Source of the DNA: Motacilla alba alba
Taxonomy: Eukaryota > Chordata > Aves > Passeriformes > Motacillidae
NCBI RefSeq assembly: GCF_015832195.1
Contig: NC_052017.1
Span: forward strand, 92,282,429 to 92,346,428
Length of the DNA: 64,000 nucleotides
Reading direction: 5' to 3'
The notes under the pieces are model-generated. The model was not told the origin of the DNA, ran no database searches, and worked only from the letters and a program-made list of their open reading frames with translations. Within the stretch, counting starts at the first letter, position 1; every line of letters begins with the position of its first letter. The translations under genes and the position numbers were made by a program. This document shows, piece by piece, positions 1-14,190 of the stretch.

Positions 1-3000
1 ACTTAAATAATGAAAAGACACAGAAGTTGTTGGAAGAAAACAATTTTTTAAAAAAAGATTTGATTTGCTAAGCCCAACTCAAACTGTATTTCTCCTTGAT
101 GTGTGTTTTCCCAGCTGCAAAGGGGAGCCTTTCCAGAAAGGCACCTTTCCAAAAAGGGCCTGCCTTCTTATGAAAACAGCCAGCTGCTGAAACCTGACAT
201 TTAAGTCCAGGATTCAAGACCTTATTCTCTGGTCAATTAAACCATTCCCCTCACTCCATGCAAATAATCACCTTTTTAATTTGGTGGGGAAAAATAAACA
301 ACATTGATTTGATTTGTCTTGGTCTGGGGTCGTGGGTGGAAGACCCAAGGTACAGAGTCAGCATGAATGGGTGTAAGATGATTTATGTGATAGCTGTAAT
401 AGGTGACAGCTCCACTTGATTACTGGATGCTGCTGCCTAGAGGTTTTTATACATCTGCACCTCAGTATTTAATGCTATTAAATAATCATACTTAACATCC
501 ACTCAGTTATCAATACACTGCTTCGAGCTGCTGTTCAGATTTTTATTACCAGCTAATCTAAAGAAATGAGCGTGGCAAGAGACATGACTGTCAATAGGAC
601 CTGAGGTAACAGATATTCCTTCTGGCTTTCTGTCACTAGAAGCTGCCACATCCCAAATTTCTAACTCTTCACCAATAAACACAGCAGCTGAAAGGAAGTG
701 CAATTCAGAGTTAACGCCATCCATTTGTGCTCTGATACAATGTTATCTTGTCAGATAGCAGAAATGCTGGGAAAAAAAACCAACAAAACAGGAGGGGGCT
801 GGAGATTATTTTCAAGTTTATATCTGTTCACAATCATTCTCAAAAAATTACAAAAGGCAGAAAGAACAAAAGCAGTGGATACCTCAGTAAAGCATTGTTT
901 TCAGAGGGCAAGGCTAAGCCAACAATCACACACTGTTCTCAGCAAGCACCAGCAGCTGTAGGTCAATGTTCTCACACAAGTGCTCACTCATTCCAAAAAT
1001 GCTTGAGAAACAAAGTTTACTGAAAAAGCTCCCACAGAATTGATAGTGGGGCTTTGCCCCATGGGTATTCACAGAAGACAAACATTAATATTCACAACAG
1101 AAATGTTTCTAGCATCTGCAAGTTTGGGTGTGGAAAAAACATTCAAACAAAGACCCAGTGAGGCAGACGCAAGCCTCTGAATGGGGAGTGCTGAAAGAGC
1201 TCTGCACATGTGCCTGAGATTTTCAAGGAATGGTGTTAAATCCACCTAAAAACAAACACCATGGCATTTTTGTAAACACATGACCACACGGAGGAGGTAA
1301 GCATACAAATTTATCCAATTACTCATTCATTGCAAATGACACACTTGGTTCCAATTAGTGCTCCTATAACTTCCACAATTTGTGGCTCTAAAAACAAAGG
1401 AAAGTTTGACCCTATGCCTTGGAAATTTAAGCATTTCAGCAGATCCAGTGTTACTGAAAAGAAGAGCCTTCACCTAATAACCACACTTTTGGCACCAAAC
1501 CAGCACTCCTTAGCAAAAAGGGGTAGTGGTACATCTGGAGCTAAACTAAATCAGTACTGACTCCAGGTCTATCAAGGGCCATGACCACCAGCAACACACT
1601 TATCCTGGAATCCAGCATCTCTCCTCCAAGGAGACACTATGACCCAGCAGGAACTGTCCTACCATTTCAACATCGAGTGGGAGACCAAGAGCCTACGAGT
1701 CAGGAGGAACTGGTTTCTGGTAGCCAGCATTTTAAGGAGTCTTGCACACCACCTGCCATGCTCTTGACTACCTGACAGCTATTTCAGCAGCTGTAGGGCT
1801 TGGAGCAGACATACAGCTGCCCCTTGGCCAGGTAAGAGTGAAGCTGTGGGACTGCTAAGATGATCACAGTTGAGACTAGGTAAAACCCACAAGTCTGAGG
1901 CGTGGGAAGCTTCAATTTCTTGGACTTCTTCACTAATAATGGTCTTGAAAAACATTCAGCATGTAGACTGAGTCCCTCAAAGCCTCCTTTGCTTTCTTCT
2001 CAGCTTCTCTTCACCCAGTCAGATAAACCCTAATTGACCTGTGCTCTGAGAAAATAAACGTGTGCCTTTGCTTACAGGTCTTCTGCTGCACAGAGGAGGA
2101 CAAGGTTCACAGCTGTGGTTTGTCAACTACAGAGAGCAAAAAGAAGGCTCATTCAGCAGTCTGAGTAATTCCTCTGGCCTTGATCTCACTCTCCCTGGCC
2201 TTGCTTTCAAATATCCTTCAGACAGTCTCCCATCTGCTTCTTTGCTCTTTTCTAGGGGAAGAGTCAGCTCTCCCACTGCTGGTTATCTCAGATAGTAAAA
2301 CTGCTGTCCCAGGTCACTGCTGGTGTTACATCCAACTGCAGGAAAAATCCTGGGGCTACCTCTCTGATTCATCAAGAGATAAATCAGACAGAAAAGGAAT
2401 CTTATAGTCCCAAACTGATTATTTTCAAAGCAAAAAAGTAAATACACACAGGTGAAAGCTAAACTAAAAATCTGCCATGGCTGTATTTTCTAAGAAGACT
2501 CAGAAGCAAAAGGCCTGTATTTGGAAAGATACCTTCTTATCAAACCAAGATCAAGAGGTTAACTCTGTTGTTCTCCCTTTGGAGGAAAACCTGGTGTCCT
2601 GGATTAGTATCAGGTATGTCTATAGCTCCCAAATACTGGAATGCTCATCTAAGAAAGGATAAATAAAATATAATGTAATAAAGACAAGTCAAGTAAGAAT
2701 TGAAAGACAATACAGTGCTTACTTAAGATACAGCTTAGGAAGGAAATACAAAGCCCTGATTTGTCTGTTGCTCTCAAATAATCATAAAACTTCAAATAAC
2801 CTAAAAAACTTCAACACTGCAGATCTACACTCAGTTAATTTAAAAGTATAGCTTCAGAAATCTAGAACTCTTGTGGCCCATGATAGAAAAGCATACCTTT
2901 CAGTTTTATGCTCTGTATTTTTAATGAGGGCTGCATACCAGCTACATCAATGCAGAAGGATGTAATAACAGCACACAAACTACACAGTATGAATATTAAT

Positions 3001-5224
3001 TTTCATGTAGAACTAATATACTATCAGACCTCTAGAAAACAGTTTTCCAACATACAAGACATTCTTGTTTCTGTTTCCAGTAGGAACCTGGAAATTTCTA
3101 GCATTTATCTTTTCATGACTACAGGGCTTAAAGAGAAGGACAGGGTGTATCTACCAGCCTATTAAGGAGTCTGGTCTGAAGAGCACTTCAGCAGAAAGTA
3201 AGAATGCATATATTTGCAGTAAAAAAAAAAAATATTATAACCCTTCTAGACTCTCAGCAGAGGTTCTTACGTTCAGCTACAGTGAAAGGGATTTTATAGC
3301 ACTTGTCAAGCAGAAAGCATGCATTTAATAATGAATAAACGAAGAAGATAAAGCTACAAGAACTCAGCAGCACAGAAGGTGAACCAGGCTCTGGTATTTC
3401 ACAGCAAGTGTCAACAGAGAACTGTGCTCAGGCTGAAACAAATGGGCCCTGCAGAATCTGCAGATGCACTCCCTGTCTGGAGAAAAACACATTCAGCGAC
3501 CGAACACCATCTTGATGCAAGAGGCAGCATGCTGGGCTCAGAAGATTTGATTTTATTGCCTCTTGTTTCAATTACTCTACTAACATTAAAATAAGAGTAC
3601 AACATTACAATCTTTGAAATTTATATAATCTATGTGTAATCTACTAGGCAATATACAACAAAGTAGCTCTTCACATCACAAACCCATCTAAAGCATCAAC
3701 TTGTGCCACATTATAGGCATTGGTATACATTCCTGGGAGAGGTGATTACTATGCACACGTAAAAGCTCAACATTCATTTTACGCATGAACTCTACCAACA
3801 GTAATGGAAAAACGTCAATATTTCCATTTCAGATGCTTGAAAGCAACCTTATCACTCCATGGCACAGTGATAACTGCAAACCACTATGAATCTTTACCTC
3901 CATGTAATTTGCTAAAATCAGCTCAGGACAGATTTTCCATCATGAGGGAATTAAAAAACAAAAATTAGAAAAGGACCATTTTTTCTTACAGTAGCATCAA
4001 CTAAATATTACAACCAGAGGCAACTGTAACCCAGATACTAAATTTCCTCATGTCAATGCATCCAAAGGGCCCCAAGCATTAACCTAATGCCTTGTCCAGC
4101 TGGCCTGGCTTCATCACACACCAAAAGATCCATTTATCCTTGGACTGTGCCAGAAACACCGGACAGGGCAATCCTCTTCACCTTGCAAGTATGTGGGGTC
4201 TAAAAGCCACCTGAGAGTGCTTTTACACCACAAGAGATTACAGCAAAAAAACCAAAATCAGATTTTGGTCACATCTTAAGTAGATACAGTTCAACATAAG
4301 TGAACAGATGGATTATTCAGAAAGCCAAAAATATAACAGATTGGTGTTTAATGGATTTTCACCATCGAAGTTTAAATGACATCGCAAGACCAATTCCACC
4401 TGACCATGTATTTTTCTTTTTTCTCTTACGACAATGCCATCAGATTATCCAAAGGTCAATTATGACAACTTCTCTACTCCCCAAGGGAGGGTCATACAAT
4501 ATCCATGAACATAAAGTCAATTACCCAGCTTACTCAGTCTTTCAAGATACTAAGTGGCAAGAACCACACTGTACTAAACAACTCAACTTTGCAAAAATGC
4601 ATCTAGACCCTATATGTTAAAGGATTTTTCAGCCTACTTTATTATATCAGATATTAAACCAGAGAACTGAACGCAAAGATTAATGTACAGCTTGAAACTG
4701 GTTTTGGGGGAGAGAGGAGCAATGTCTGTGTACTGTGTTTTAAAACTCTTCCGCAATCCTCTGTCCATTTGCTAAATACAGGGGTATTCCTACAGAAATA
4801 AAACTTATTCAAAAGTTGTGAAACCACAACAGCTTTTCTTTCAAAGGTAACTACAATGGCATAAGAAAATAAATCAACATATGAAAATAACATCTTTTCC
4901 CAAAGGTTCTCAAATTACTTTACCAATAACTAATGCCCAGTGAGATCGGTGCAGTATTTTTGCTGGGTCCAGGGAAAGTACACTTGAATAGAACACAAAA
5001 ATACAAGAACAACTAAGGAAGCCTGCTTAATTCCTGCCAGGCTTCTGACAAGAGCCTCATGTCCCTGCCAGCTCTTCCCCTTTATGTTCCAGGAAAAGCT
5101 GGTATTACCACTTCAAAAACAGTGACGTAGGGGAGGTGGAGAAAGTTATTCCTTTTCCTTTTGGTAGTTCTGTCACACTGTATATTCCCTTTTGCACAAG
5201 CTAAGGTTTTTCAGAAGTACTATC

Positions 5225-5247
5225 AATAAAGCAAAAAAAAAAAAAAA
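5225..5247 (+). repeat. AATAAA next to a 15-base A tract
   Basis: An AATAAA hexamer (5225-5230) is followed after two bases by 15 A. This could be the tail of an old retrocopy, but the spacing is shorter than normal for polyadenylation. I see no recognisable coding sequence upstream. Confidence 0.3.
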
Positions 5248-8200
5248 GAAGGAGGTGAAGATGACATGGGAAAACATTTCTGAGGCTGGCCCTTCACAGA
5301 ACATGTATGGTAAAAAGGCTGGTGAGAGCAGGTGGTCTTTCTGTTAGGCTCCCTTACTCTCAATTCTTCAATGCTCTAAGAGCGGTGAAACCAGTGAATC
5401 CCTTCCTCCCATCACATTCTGGGGCCCAGCAGCGCCTCGTAGATTCCTGCATTTGGAAAGAGAGAGGTCTAGCATTACAGAAGGAGTTGTGCAAGCAGAG
5501 ACACCTCCTCCCCCAGTACAGTCCAGCCTCTTCCAGCTCCTCTGCACAGTTACACAAGGAACAGCCACGCTGTAGACTTGAAACAAAGATGCTACTGCAC
5601 AGCAAAGCTTTCCTTGCAGCACATCTCAAAGTACACACATGAGGGCATTCCTCCTCCCAGGCACCACCCTGCCTTTGCTCTGAGGCACAGAGCACCAGCC
5701 CCAGGCAGCTCTGGCTCCCAGGGAAGGCAGAGGAAAGCTGGCTGTCAGTGCTCTGTGTCAAGCACAATTCTCTGACCCCTCACATGGAAGGCTCATGTTG
5801 CTCCAAGCTGAAGGAAGAGGCACCATGGACATCATAGGAATCACAACCCAGAGAGCAGTGGGAGACTGGGGCAGTTTAAGAGGTGAAAGGGGAGGCCCAG
5901 AAGCTGACCTGCCAATGTTTCCTTCAATTATAAGTATGTCCTTAGGGCCAGTCTTGATATCAAAGAACTGTCTGCAATTGTCTTTATGGTGAGAGGAAAC
6001 ACAGAAAAGCAACATAAGGAATATTCTAAAATAAACAATGGAAGATAAAAATAGAAAAATAAGACAGAGAAAACATGGAAAAAATAAAATAGAAGAATAA
6101 TGTATTTGGGGCAGACTTAAGCCCTCAGGCTGAACAAAAACCTACTAAAATTGCATTAAGGATACATTGTGATACACTAATACCATATAAAAACCTGCAG
6201 AATTTTAATTTCACACAATTTCACGCACATATAAACAATAGCAGGACCATCTAATAACGTTACAGGAAACGCATTTAAAGGATTGCATCACACTGGAAAT
6301 ATCACATGAAATTAGTATTTTCAGGTTTTCTATTTTTGGCTAAATGTTTTCAAAATATTTAACATGGAGGAATATATTTCCAAGGCTTACAATAAGCATT
6401 TGCTCAGTTTCAGAGATCTTTGTCAGCTGGAAAGGGTGATAGTTTAACAATGAGAAGGCAAAAAGGCAATGTATTTTCAGGATCACCATTAAACCTGCAA
6501 CCATCTATAATCTTTCTAATTTGAATATGCAACTTGTAAGAGTTGAGAGCTGCACCTCTCAGCTTTTTCTAGTAGTACTCAGTGTAGGCAAAAAAACAAG
6601 CAACAGTTTAAATTTGAAAAAAACCCAAACAACAAACAAACAAAAAAACACCAAACAACCTAAATCCCTGCAGTATTAGGTCGCTCCTGAAGAATTTTCT
6701 TGGCATTTTGGCTTAAGACTGAACCTACACTCTCCTCCAGATAAAGCAGCTTTTCCAAACTGCAGTTGATATGCCTACACAGAACCCCAAGAGAATCACT
6801 ATGCAGCTTTTCCTCCAGTTTGCCAACGTGGTGTAGCTACGCAAGTAAATGGTAGAAAATGGGCTTTGAAATCACATGTGATGGAAATAGTACAGATTAC
6901 ATAAAATGCAGTTAAATGCCATCAGCAGAATCAAGTCTCATAGAGGATGTCTTCCCAAAGCAGAGACAGAACTATAAAACCTGGGCAACAAAGCATTGTA
7001 TTCACAGATGAAACCCTTTTAAAGCTATTTTACAATCTTTTACACTACTCTGGCACCATCCACATCAGCTAATTACACTTATATTGCCATGTGATACTAC
7101 AGTTCTTTACTTGTTTCTTCTTACTTTCTCTCTTTTCTCAGCCCAACTTCTCCTGTACCTAGAGATGTGGAGAGAGCAATGCAAGTGAGTTGTGTCCATT
7201 GTACTGCCTTGCCTCCCCTCAAGACAAGCAGAATTTGGACAGCACTTTGCTGAGATGCTAGCAGTTGGTTTGGGGTTTAATGATGAGTTTTTGCTTGTTT
7301 TGCTTTTGGTTTTTTGGGTTTTTTTGTTATGTTGGAGTTTTTTTAACCAAAGAGAACTGTTTTGGGAAAGGTGGAAAGAACTTAAAGCCAAATTACAAAA
7401 AGAACACTGCAATGTCCAGCCTGAACCAAACTGCCACCACGACACAAATAACATAGGCCTAGCATAGACTTCAATTAAATTATACAAGGAAGCAGAGAAC
7501 CTGGCTAGCAAGACAAGATAAAAATGTATACAGAGTATGTTTATGGCAGCCTACAATACTTTTTAGCATAGCAGCATCATGTTTGGTCCATCATTCCTGT
7601 ATTTGCGGGGATGCTGAGGAATTTGGGGATATTTGTCTTATCTCTGTAAGGAAAGGAAACAAAAGTGGGGGAATATGGGCTGTTAGAAAATAGGCATACT
7701 AGAGTGAGAAGAGGTAAACTAAAAAGGAAACTCCAGTCCTGACAGCAACCTGCACATGGGAAAGCTTCCAGGGACTTTCTAAAGCAGAGAATATGGAAGG
7801 ACAGTAAAAAGGAAGATACAAGGTAAGAAAGAGAGCATAAAGATACCCATAGTGTACACAACAATTGTACACAGAATACATCAATATGCTTTACCAAAAA
7901 TGCATGGATTTTAGCACCTTCTGAGAAAAGAGAAGCGTCAATGCCTGTGGTTTTCTGCCACTCATAAAGTGCAGATATGAAGAAAAACAGTCAAGAAAAC
8001 TGCTTGTTATATTTATAATTCATTTTTCATGCTATAATAATAAAAGCAGAATTTAGTTTTGGGGTATGAATAAACTTACCACGGTGGCAGAAATTATTAC
8101 TCAACAAAGCACCAGTACCTAACTAAGCTAACATTTCTAACAAAGCTAATATTTCTTCAAATATTTACTTGCAACATTGTAAATACCAAAAGAAGAGATT

Positions 8201-10844
8201 GCCATCTAAAGCCAGCTGCACTAAAAATCCAAACATCTGCTTTGACCTACCTTCACTGCTCCCTTCCTAAGGCTCCTCAGCTCCACATTGGAGTAGAGGC
8301 TCACGTAGATGGCTGTAAAAGGTATCATTCTTAAGCATCAGCCTTTAGTGTTTTTTAAGAGATGAGCCTCTGAAAGGCTTTCCCTCTATCAACAGTTTTG
8401 TGTGAATAGTTTCAGTCTTGCTAGTGGCAGAAGGGAGAAGCTTTTTCATTCAAAGGCTGACCCTGAACAAACACAGCAGTGCCCTGTCTCCCAATTCGGA
8501 TTGGGGTCAACAGCCATTCACTTCCTCTAATCAAATCTGAGTAGAAACTGCTCTGCAGCAGCTATCTCACCCTCTTGTTTTGCTCCCTGGCCCCAAGAAG
8601 TAGCTATCTATAACTTCACTCAAATCCTCAACATTTCATGGAGTTCTACAAAAGCAGTGGTTCGACCAAGTCTTAGGTACAAGGGAATGACTGCAGTTCA
8701 AGTGATGTGTGCTTTAAGTGGCTACTCCATAAAGACATGCCTCTGGCAAGCATCTCTGAGGCACAAAGTGGAAATGGCTGTCTCCAAATGACCTCAGCTT
8801 CCTAAGCCCTGGCTAAGAGAGTGCTTCCAGACATCCCAAACAGACCACTGCCTACTTCACAGGCAGCATGCTGCTAACCACTGCTTCAGCTGTGGAAAAG
8901 GGGAAAAATTAGTTATTGACTGATCTAAAAAGCATAGGAACAAGCACCACTTGAAAATGCAATGCAGGATGAAAATCTTAAGGGGAATATAGACCCAGCA
9001 TCTTGTCTTCTATTTTCCATCTCCACATGCACACTTTGAGGCCCATCCTGCTGTCACACAGGCCTTCTACTGTATGCAGGGATACGAATGTCACTTGTCA
9101 GCCAAGAGAATAAGCTGCACAACATCCACACTGACAGGCCCAGACCACGATTCTTGTATTTATTTTTTTATAAAGGTCACTTTGCAAGGAAGATCCAAAA
9201 ATGTAACCTGTTCAAATAAGAGCTACTCCTCACTTGACGACAGTTTCTACCCTGTGAAGACCTTTCCAGTAGCCCCACAGGACTCTCAAACCCTTTTAAT
9301 TTGTATCAACACCAGCAATGTGACTCCTCCTCTGAGCTTCATAGCAGAAACTTGTTTTGTTGTGCTGGCCTGAAATTTCACATGCCACAGCTATTCAGAT
9401 CTTATTCTGCAACCCCAACTCCCTGAGCCAGGGTCCCTCTTCCCTTATCCAGCAAGCCAATTAATTTGGCTAAATCTGTTTCAGGAATGTAGGGTTATAA
9501 GGCTCTTGTAATTACATTTTGCATTCTAACAGTTTATCATCTGAAATAATCAAATTAGGGAAGCTATCACTAAGATAAAGATATCACTCATGAGTTGTGA
9601 CACAGAGTAGACACTTCAGAAATGGGGAAAGGACCAAGGGCAGAAATCAGCCTAGGGACTCAGGTAGCTGTACAGAGCACCACTAGCAGCTGCTACATTT
9701 AAAGGATAATTTTATATCCTGGCCCTGTAATTACTTTACACAGAATTAAATTACCACCACCACGAGGAAAAAAAATTCTAGGTGAGCTAAAGTATTTTAA
9801 TAATCAAACAAATCAGTGGCATTCACCAATTTTTTCCACCAACAGAATGGCTGAAGAGAGGGACTCTGAGCAACAAGAAGCATTTTTCACAGTACACTGC
9901 ACTAACTTTTCCCTTAGAAGCTCTTGCAGCCATTTTCAAGTTTACTGTGTCCTCCTTCACACTTACACCAAAGTAAACCACATTCTCTGCATGAGAAGTC
10001 TTTTCTTAAAGTAAGTCAGGCAGATGAAACAAGCTGTAATAGGAAAAAAGAAAAAAAAAAGAAATCCCACACAAATATATGTCTACCAAATAACACATTG
10101 TGCTCCCTTCCAAGTCTTCTTTTTCTTGGGGAAAGAAAGCCACCAATGGCAAAGAGCGACTGAGAGGAGAAGTTGACCCTAATGCTCATTTTCTATTTTT
10201 TATTTTCAGCTTTAGGGAAATTATATGTCATAATCAGTCTTCTGCCTGTTTTATGCACAGATTTCAGTAAGAATCCTTGCTTTCAGTGAAGGGTCCATTT
10301 CATAAATAATGGTGGCAAGGAGTCAGGCCCTCTCAAAGCAAAAGCACATTAGCAAACTGCTTTGGTACATTATATATTCAGCAAGAGAAGTAGAAAGAGT
10401 GTGGCAGTTGAAAAAGGAAATGCTTTCTAATTAGGTTACAAAAAAATTGACAGGAGGAAAGATTCCATGATCAATTCAGAGCCGCAATGGATTCCTCCCT
10501 CCCACCACTTTTCTTACCCCAATAACAGACCTGTGCAGAGAAAACCAGAATGTGCTAAGAGTGAGATCATGTCCACATTTCCTCCTTCCAGAACACTGCA
10601 GGTCAGTGTGCAAATGCAAAGCACATGAGCCAAGACAACAGCAGGTGCTTTAAGGGCACTGAAAAAGGAGTCCCTTTTCTTTTTTCCTTTCCCTGCCTGT
10701 ACCAGTTGCCCAGAACTAAAGAAAGGGAGAGCAAACAAACTGTATTTCTGTCCTCCCAAAGCATGGAAAGAACACACTAGGTGCAAGAAATCATCTTGAA
10801 TTTCTACACTTTCATGCACTATCACTAGCAATTAATTGAACCAC

Positions 10845-11500
10845 TGAATCATTGAACCATAGAATAGTTTGGGTTGGAAGAGACCTTAAAGGTCCTCTCG
10901 TTCCAACCCCCTGCAAGGAGCAGGGACACTTTCTACCAGATTAGGTTGCTCAAAACCCCATCCAACCTGGCCTTGAACACGTGCAGATCCACTGCAACTG
11001 TGGATGCAGTTCTTGCACCCACAACTTCTCCAGGCAACCTGTTCCAGTGCCTCACCACCCTCATCATAAGAAATTTCTTCCTTAGATCTACTCTAAACTA
11101 ACCCTCATTTAGTTTAAAACCATTTCCCCCTTTTCCTATCACAACAGGTTCTCTTAAAAAATTTTACTTTTTCTTATAAGCCAACTTTAAGTACTGGAAG
11201 GCTGCCGTAGGGTCTCCCTGGAGCCTTTTCTTCTCCAGGCTGAAAAACCCCAATCCTCTCAGCCTGTCTTCATAAGAGAGGTACTCCAGTCCTCTGATCA
11301 TCTTCATGGTACTCGTCTGCACTCACTCCAGGTCCATGTCCTTACATTGAGGGCTCCAGAGCTGGACACAGCACTTCAGATGGGGTCTCACAAGTAGGAG
11401 TAGAGGGGCAGAATCCCTGGGGAGACTCACTTCAACAGATGGGTCCATGTCCTTCTTAAGTTGGGGGTCCCAGAGCTGGACACAGTACTCCAGAATGCTA
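10845..11500 (-). mobile_element. CR1 LINE 3' fragment, with an internal duplication
   Basis: The left end reads ATAGAATAGTTTGGGTTGG, the reverse complement of the avian CR1 3' terminus, and the block continues through typical CR1 3' sequence (TTCCAACCCCCTGC, CTTCTCCAGGCTGAA, CCAGAGCTGGACACAG). The element is therefore inserted in minus orientation. It is a truncated copy with no intact reverse transcriptase. The end away from the terminus carries a second copy of about 50 bases (11442-11494) of the segment at 11331-11380, so two elements or a local duplication are joined. Open frames within it are relics. Confidence 0.9.
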
Positions 11501-13164
11501 GGTTTGTAAATCTTCCTACCAGTTAAAAGTAACCTTATGGATCAGTGTATAACATAAATGTAAATTTCAGTGAAACTTGCACGTGTGTATTTTTTTTAAA
11601 TGTTTCCTATTTGGAAACATACGCAACTGCATGACTGAATTAATAAATTCTATTTCCTGCAGTACTCTTCTTATTTCAGTTTTTTGTAGCAATCTTACAG
11701 GCCACAGTTCAGTTGCTTTCTAAGAGGCACCTTGTAAATGTATTAAAATACATTTTCACATCTAAGTATTTTTTGATTACCCTACCTCACTTCACTTAGA
11801 TTTCCTGACATGAGAGCTGTACCAACACCTACCTCCTTTCATCTTCATAAAGAAACACTTAAGATATATGTCATAACAGTCAATATTCTGGGCAGGGAAG
11901 AGGAAACACCATTATTTTTAAAGAATGTCCCTATTTCACATCATTATCACACACCAGCTGTCATGATATAACGTGTGAGATCGCACACATTTTATGTAAA
12001 ACCAACCTTAGACAACCCTGTGAGCTCCACGCTCTTAGTGGTTTAAAAGAAGTGCATATTTTTTAAGTCAGGAAGTGAAATTCCTCTCTATTCAAACTGA
12101 ATATCATGGATGGATCAAGACAAAAGATGAGCAATGGAAAACAAGCACCAGAGCTTTTAATCCCAAAATAGTTTTGGCAGAGCAAAATACTACTGGCTCC
12201 ACCAAGAGACTGCCATCCTGATAGCTGAACAGGCACAGGAGTTCAGGCTTTTCTCTGCTGCTTCACAAGAGTCAGCCACATTGTTCAAGCAGTGTTCAGA
12301 AGCCACATGGAGGGCACACCAAATGGCCATAATTGCTCCTTTGAAAGTAAACACAGATAGATTTTATTTTTTAAATAGAATTCCAGTCTTTATAAGAGAG
12401 TCTTTAGAAGGAGAACATGAAATCTCAGACCATGTGCACAGAAAAAATATAAACTTCTTTGACAGGAGTCAACTCAGTTTTTTTGTTTTAAAAGCCCGTG
12501 GAAACATATGTCCCAGAGAAAGTGACAAGGACATATGAATTGCTCCCAGTGAATTTATGTTGGGCATACAGTACATTTTAGGGAGAGCCACCTGCCAAAG
12601 CAACTGTCTCAATTTCAGAAGTAACACTGTGATGTTTTAACAAAGAGAATGTAAATGACTGAGGGCAGAAGTGCAACAGAGATTTCTCAACGGGATTTCC
12701 TAAAAATGTGCTTTTGGTCACTACATCACATCACACTATTCTATAGCCTTAAGATTAGGAAAAAAAACAACAAAAAAAATCAAAATAAACACAGCAATAA
12801 AGCAAAGAAACCTGACCAAACATATAGACAGCATGGCCACTTGCAATATTTCCTTATCTTTTATGTCTAGAATAGTACTACTTTGGAAAGGAAAACTAAT
12901 CTCAAAGGCAACTAGAGCAGGAATATTCTCTTTTTCTAATAGTAAAGAGAAAAATTAAGATGAATCCTGAATTCTGGCCTGTCATGAACCACTTTTAAAA
13001 ACATCAATATTTCATGAGGAGTTGGTCACATTTATCTCACATATTGGCTTTAGCTCACATTTTAACTTCTCAATGTTTGATGCTAATTGCAATAAATCTG
13101 AGAGGAAGAAAAGGCAGTAGGAAATTATCAACAAAATTATGTACAGATATCTCAGCTGTTTTGA

Positions 13165-13175
13165 GGGGGGGGGGG
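13165..13175 (+). repeat. G homopolymer, 11 bases
   Basis: A short uninterrupted G run lies within CARMIL1 intron 2. Its length may vary between reads. Confidence 0.9.
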
Positions 13176-13679
13176 AAAGCAGCACCACAAACACCAAAGC
13201 TAAGAAGAAGCCCAGTCCCTAAAAGCATTTGCCTGCACATGATAACATGATAATCACTGAAGCCTCTGGATTAAAAAAAAAAAATACTGAAGAAGCATGT
13301 CACAGACACCAACAGGGCATTCTGCCTGGTCCCTTATGGTGGCAAAAGGTGGAGGCCTCAGAAGAGGGAGTAGGTATAAAGTTTCTCTTCTTTTTCTGGC
13401 TGTTTTCCTCCACTCTCCTCTTATCATCACAACTGAGACCTCTCCATACCCATCAGCTTAAGCTGAAACTGGAGAAAAGGTCAGAAGTTATCAGTGTGAG
13501 GAAAAACACCACAGGCACTCAGCATGATGCCTTCAACCTTGTCCTCATAAAAAACAGGTTTGAACAAAACAATCACACAAAACCAAAGCAATCCTCCACT
13601 GATCAGAAAAGAGTGACGTCTCTATTTTAACCCAATAAAAATACTGTGGTGAGCATCCCATTGAAGCCAAACACAGCTG

Positions 13680-14190
13680 GGTGCACTCCTGCAGGAGTAC
13701 TCTGCCTCTGGCTGAGGGCCACCAGGAGCCACCTGGGGCAGCCTGCTCAAGGGCTCTGCCACAGCTGGGCTGCCTGCAGCCAACACAGCGCCGGTGTGTG
13801 ACCCCAAAAGTAGGAGCAAACCTTGACCAGGGCTCCCCACCTTGCTTCAGAGCTCTGGCACTCAACTCTGGCCTGAGCAACACCACAGCTTCACCTGCAC
13901 TCAGTCGCTTTCCCAGCTGAGGCCACCCCACAGAGCCGCTGCCTGGCCCGGCCGCGGGGCACTGCAGTGCTGGTCACCACTGGAGCTCAGCTGCCACCCC
14001 AGTCCTGCAGAGTGTCTCCCTGGCCCACAGTGGCACTGTGCCCCGCTGGGGAGCCCCACAGTGTCTGTTCTGCTTGCCCTGTGGGGCAGCTTGTCACCTT
14101 TCAAGGTCTCTCCTATGCCTGCATGTTTCCTCACTTTGCCCAATGCAACTTGGCTCTGCCAGAGTACCCAGATGGGACTGGGGTTTAGCC
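13680..14190. other. GC-rich block in CARMIL1 intron 2, unidentified
   Basis: About 500 bases are much richer in G and C than the flanking intron and stay open on both strands for 80-145 codons. I recognise no domain in any frame, and the usual CR1 landmarks are absent. It has few CpGs except around 13950 (GGCCCGGCCGCGGGG). It could be an old repeat, a decayed retroelement internal region or a GC-biased regulatory segment. Confidence 0.35.

Noticed and set aside
5000..5247. Possible retrocopy ending in AATAAA plus A15
   Set aside because: The signal is only two bases from the A tract, and no coding sequence is recognisable upstream.
8074..8125. Minus-strand stretch ending in a GTAAGT donor at about 8080
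   Set aside because: There is no pyrimidine tract before the possible acceptor, and the peptide does not resemble CARMIL1.
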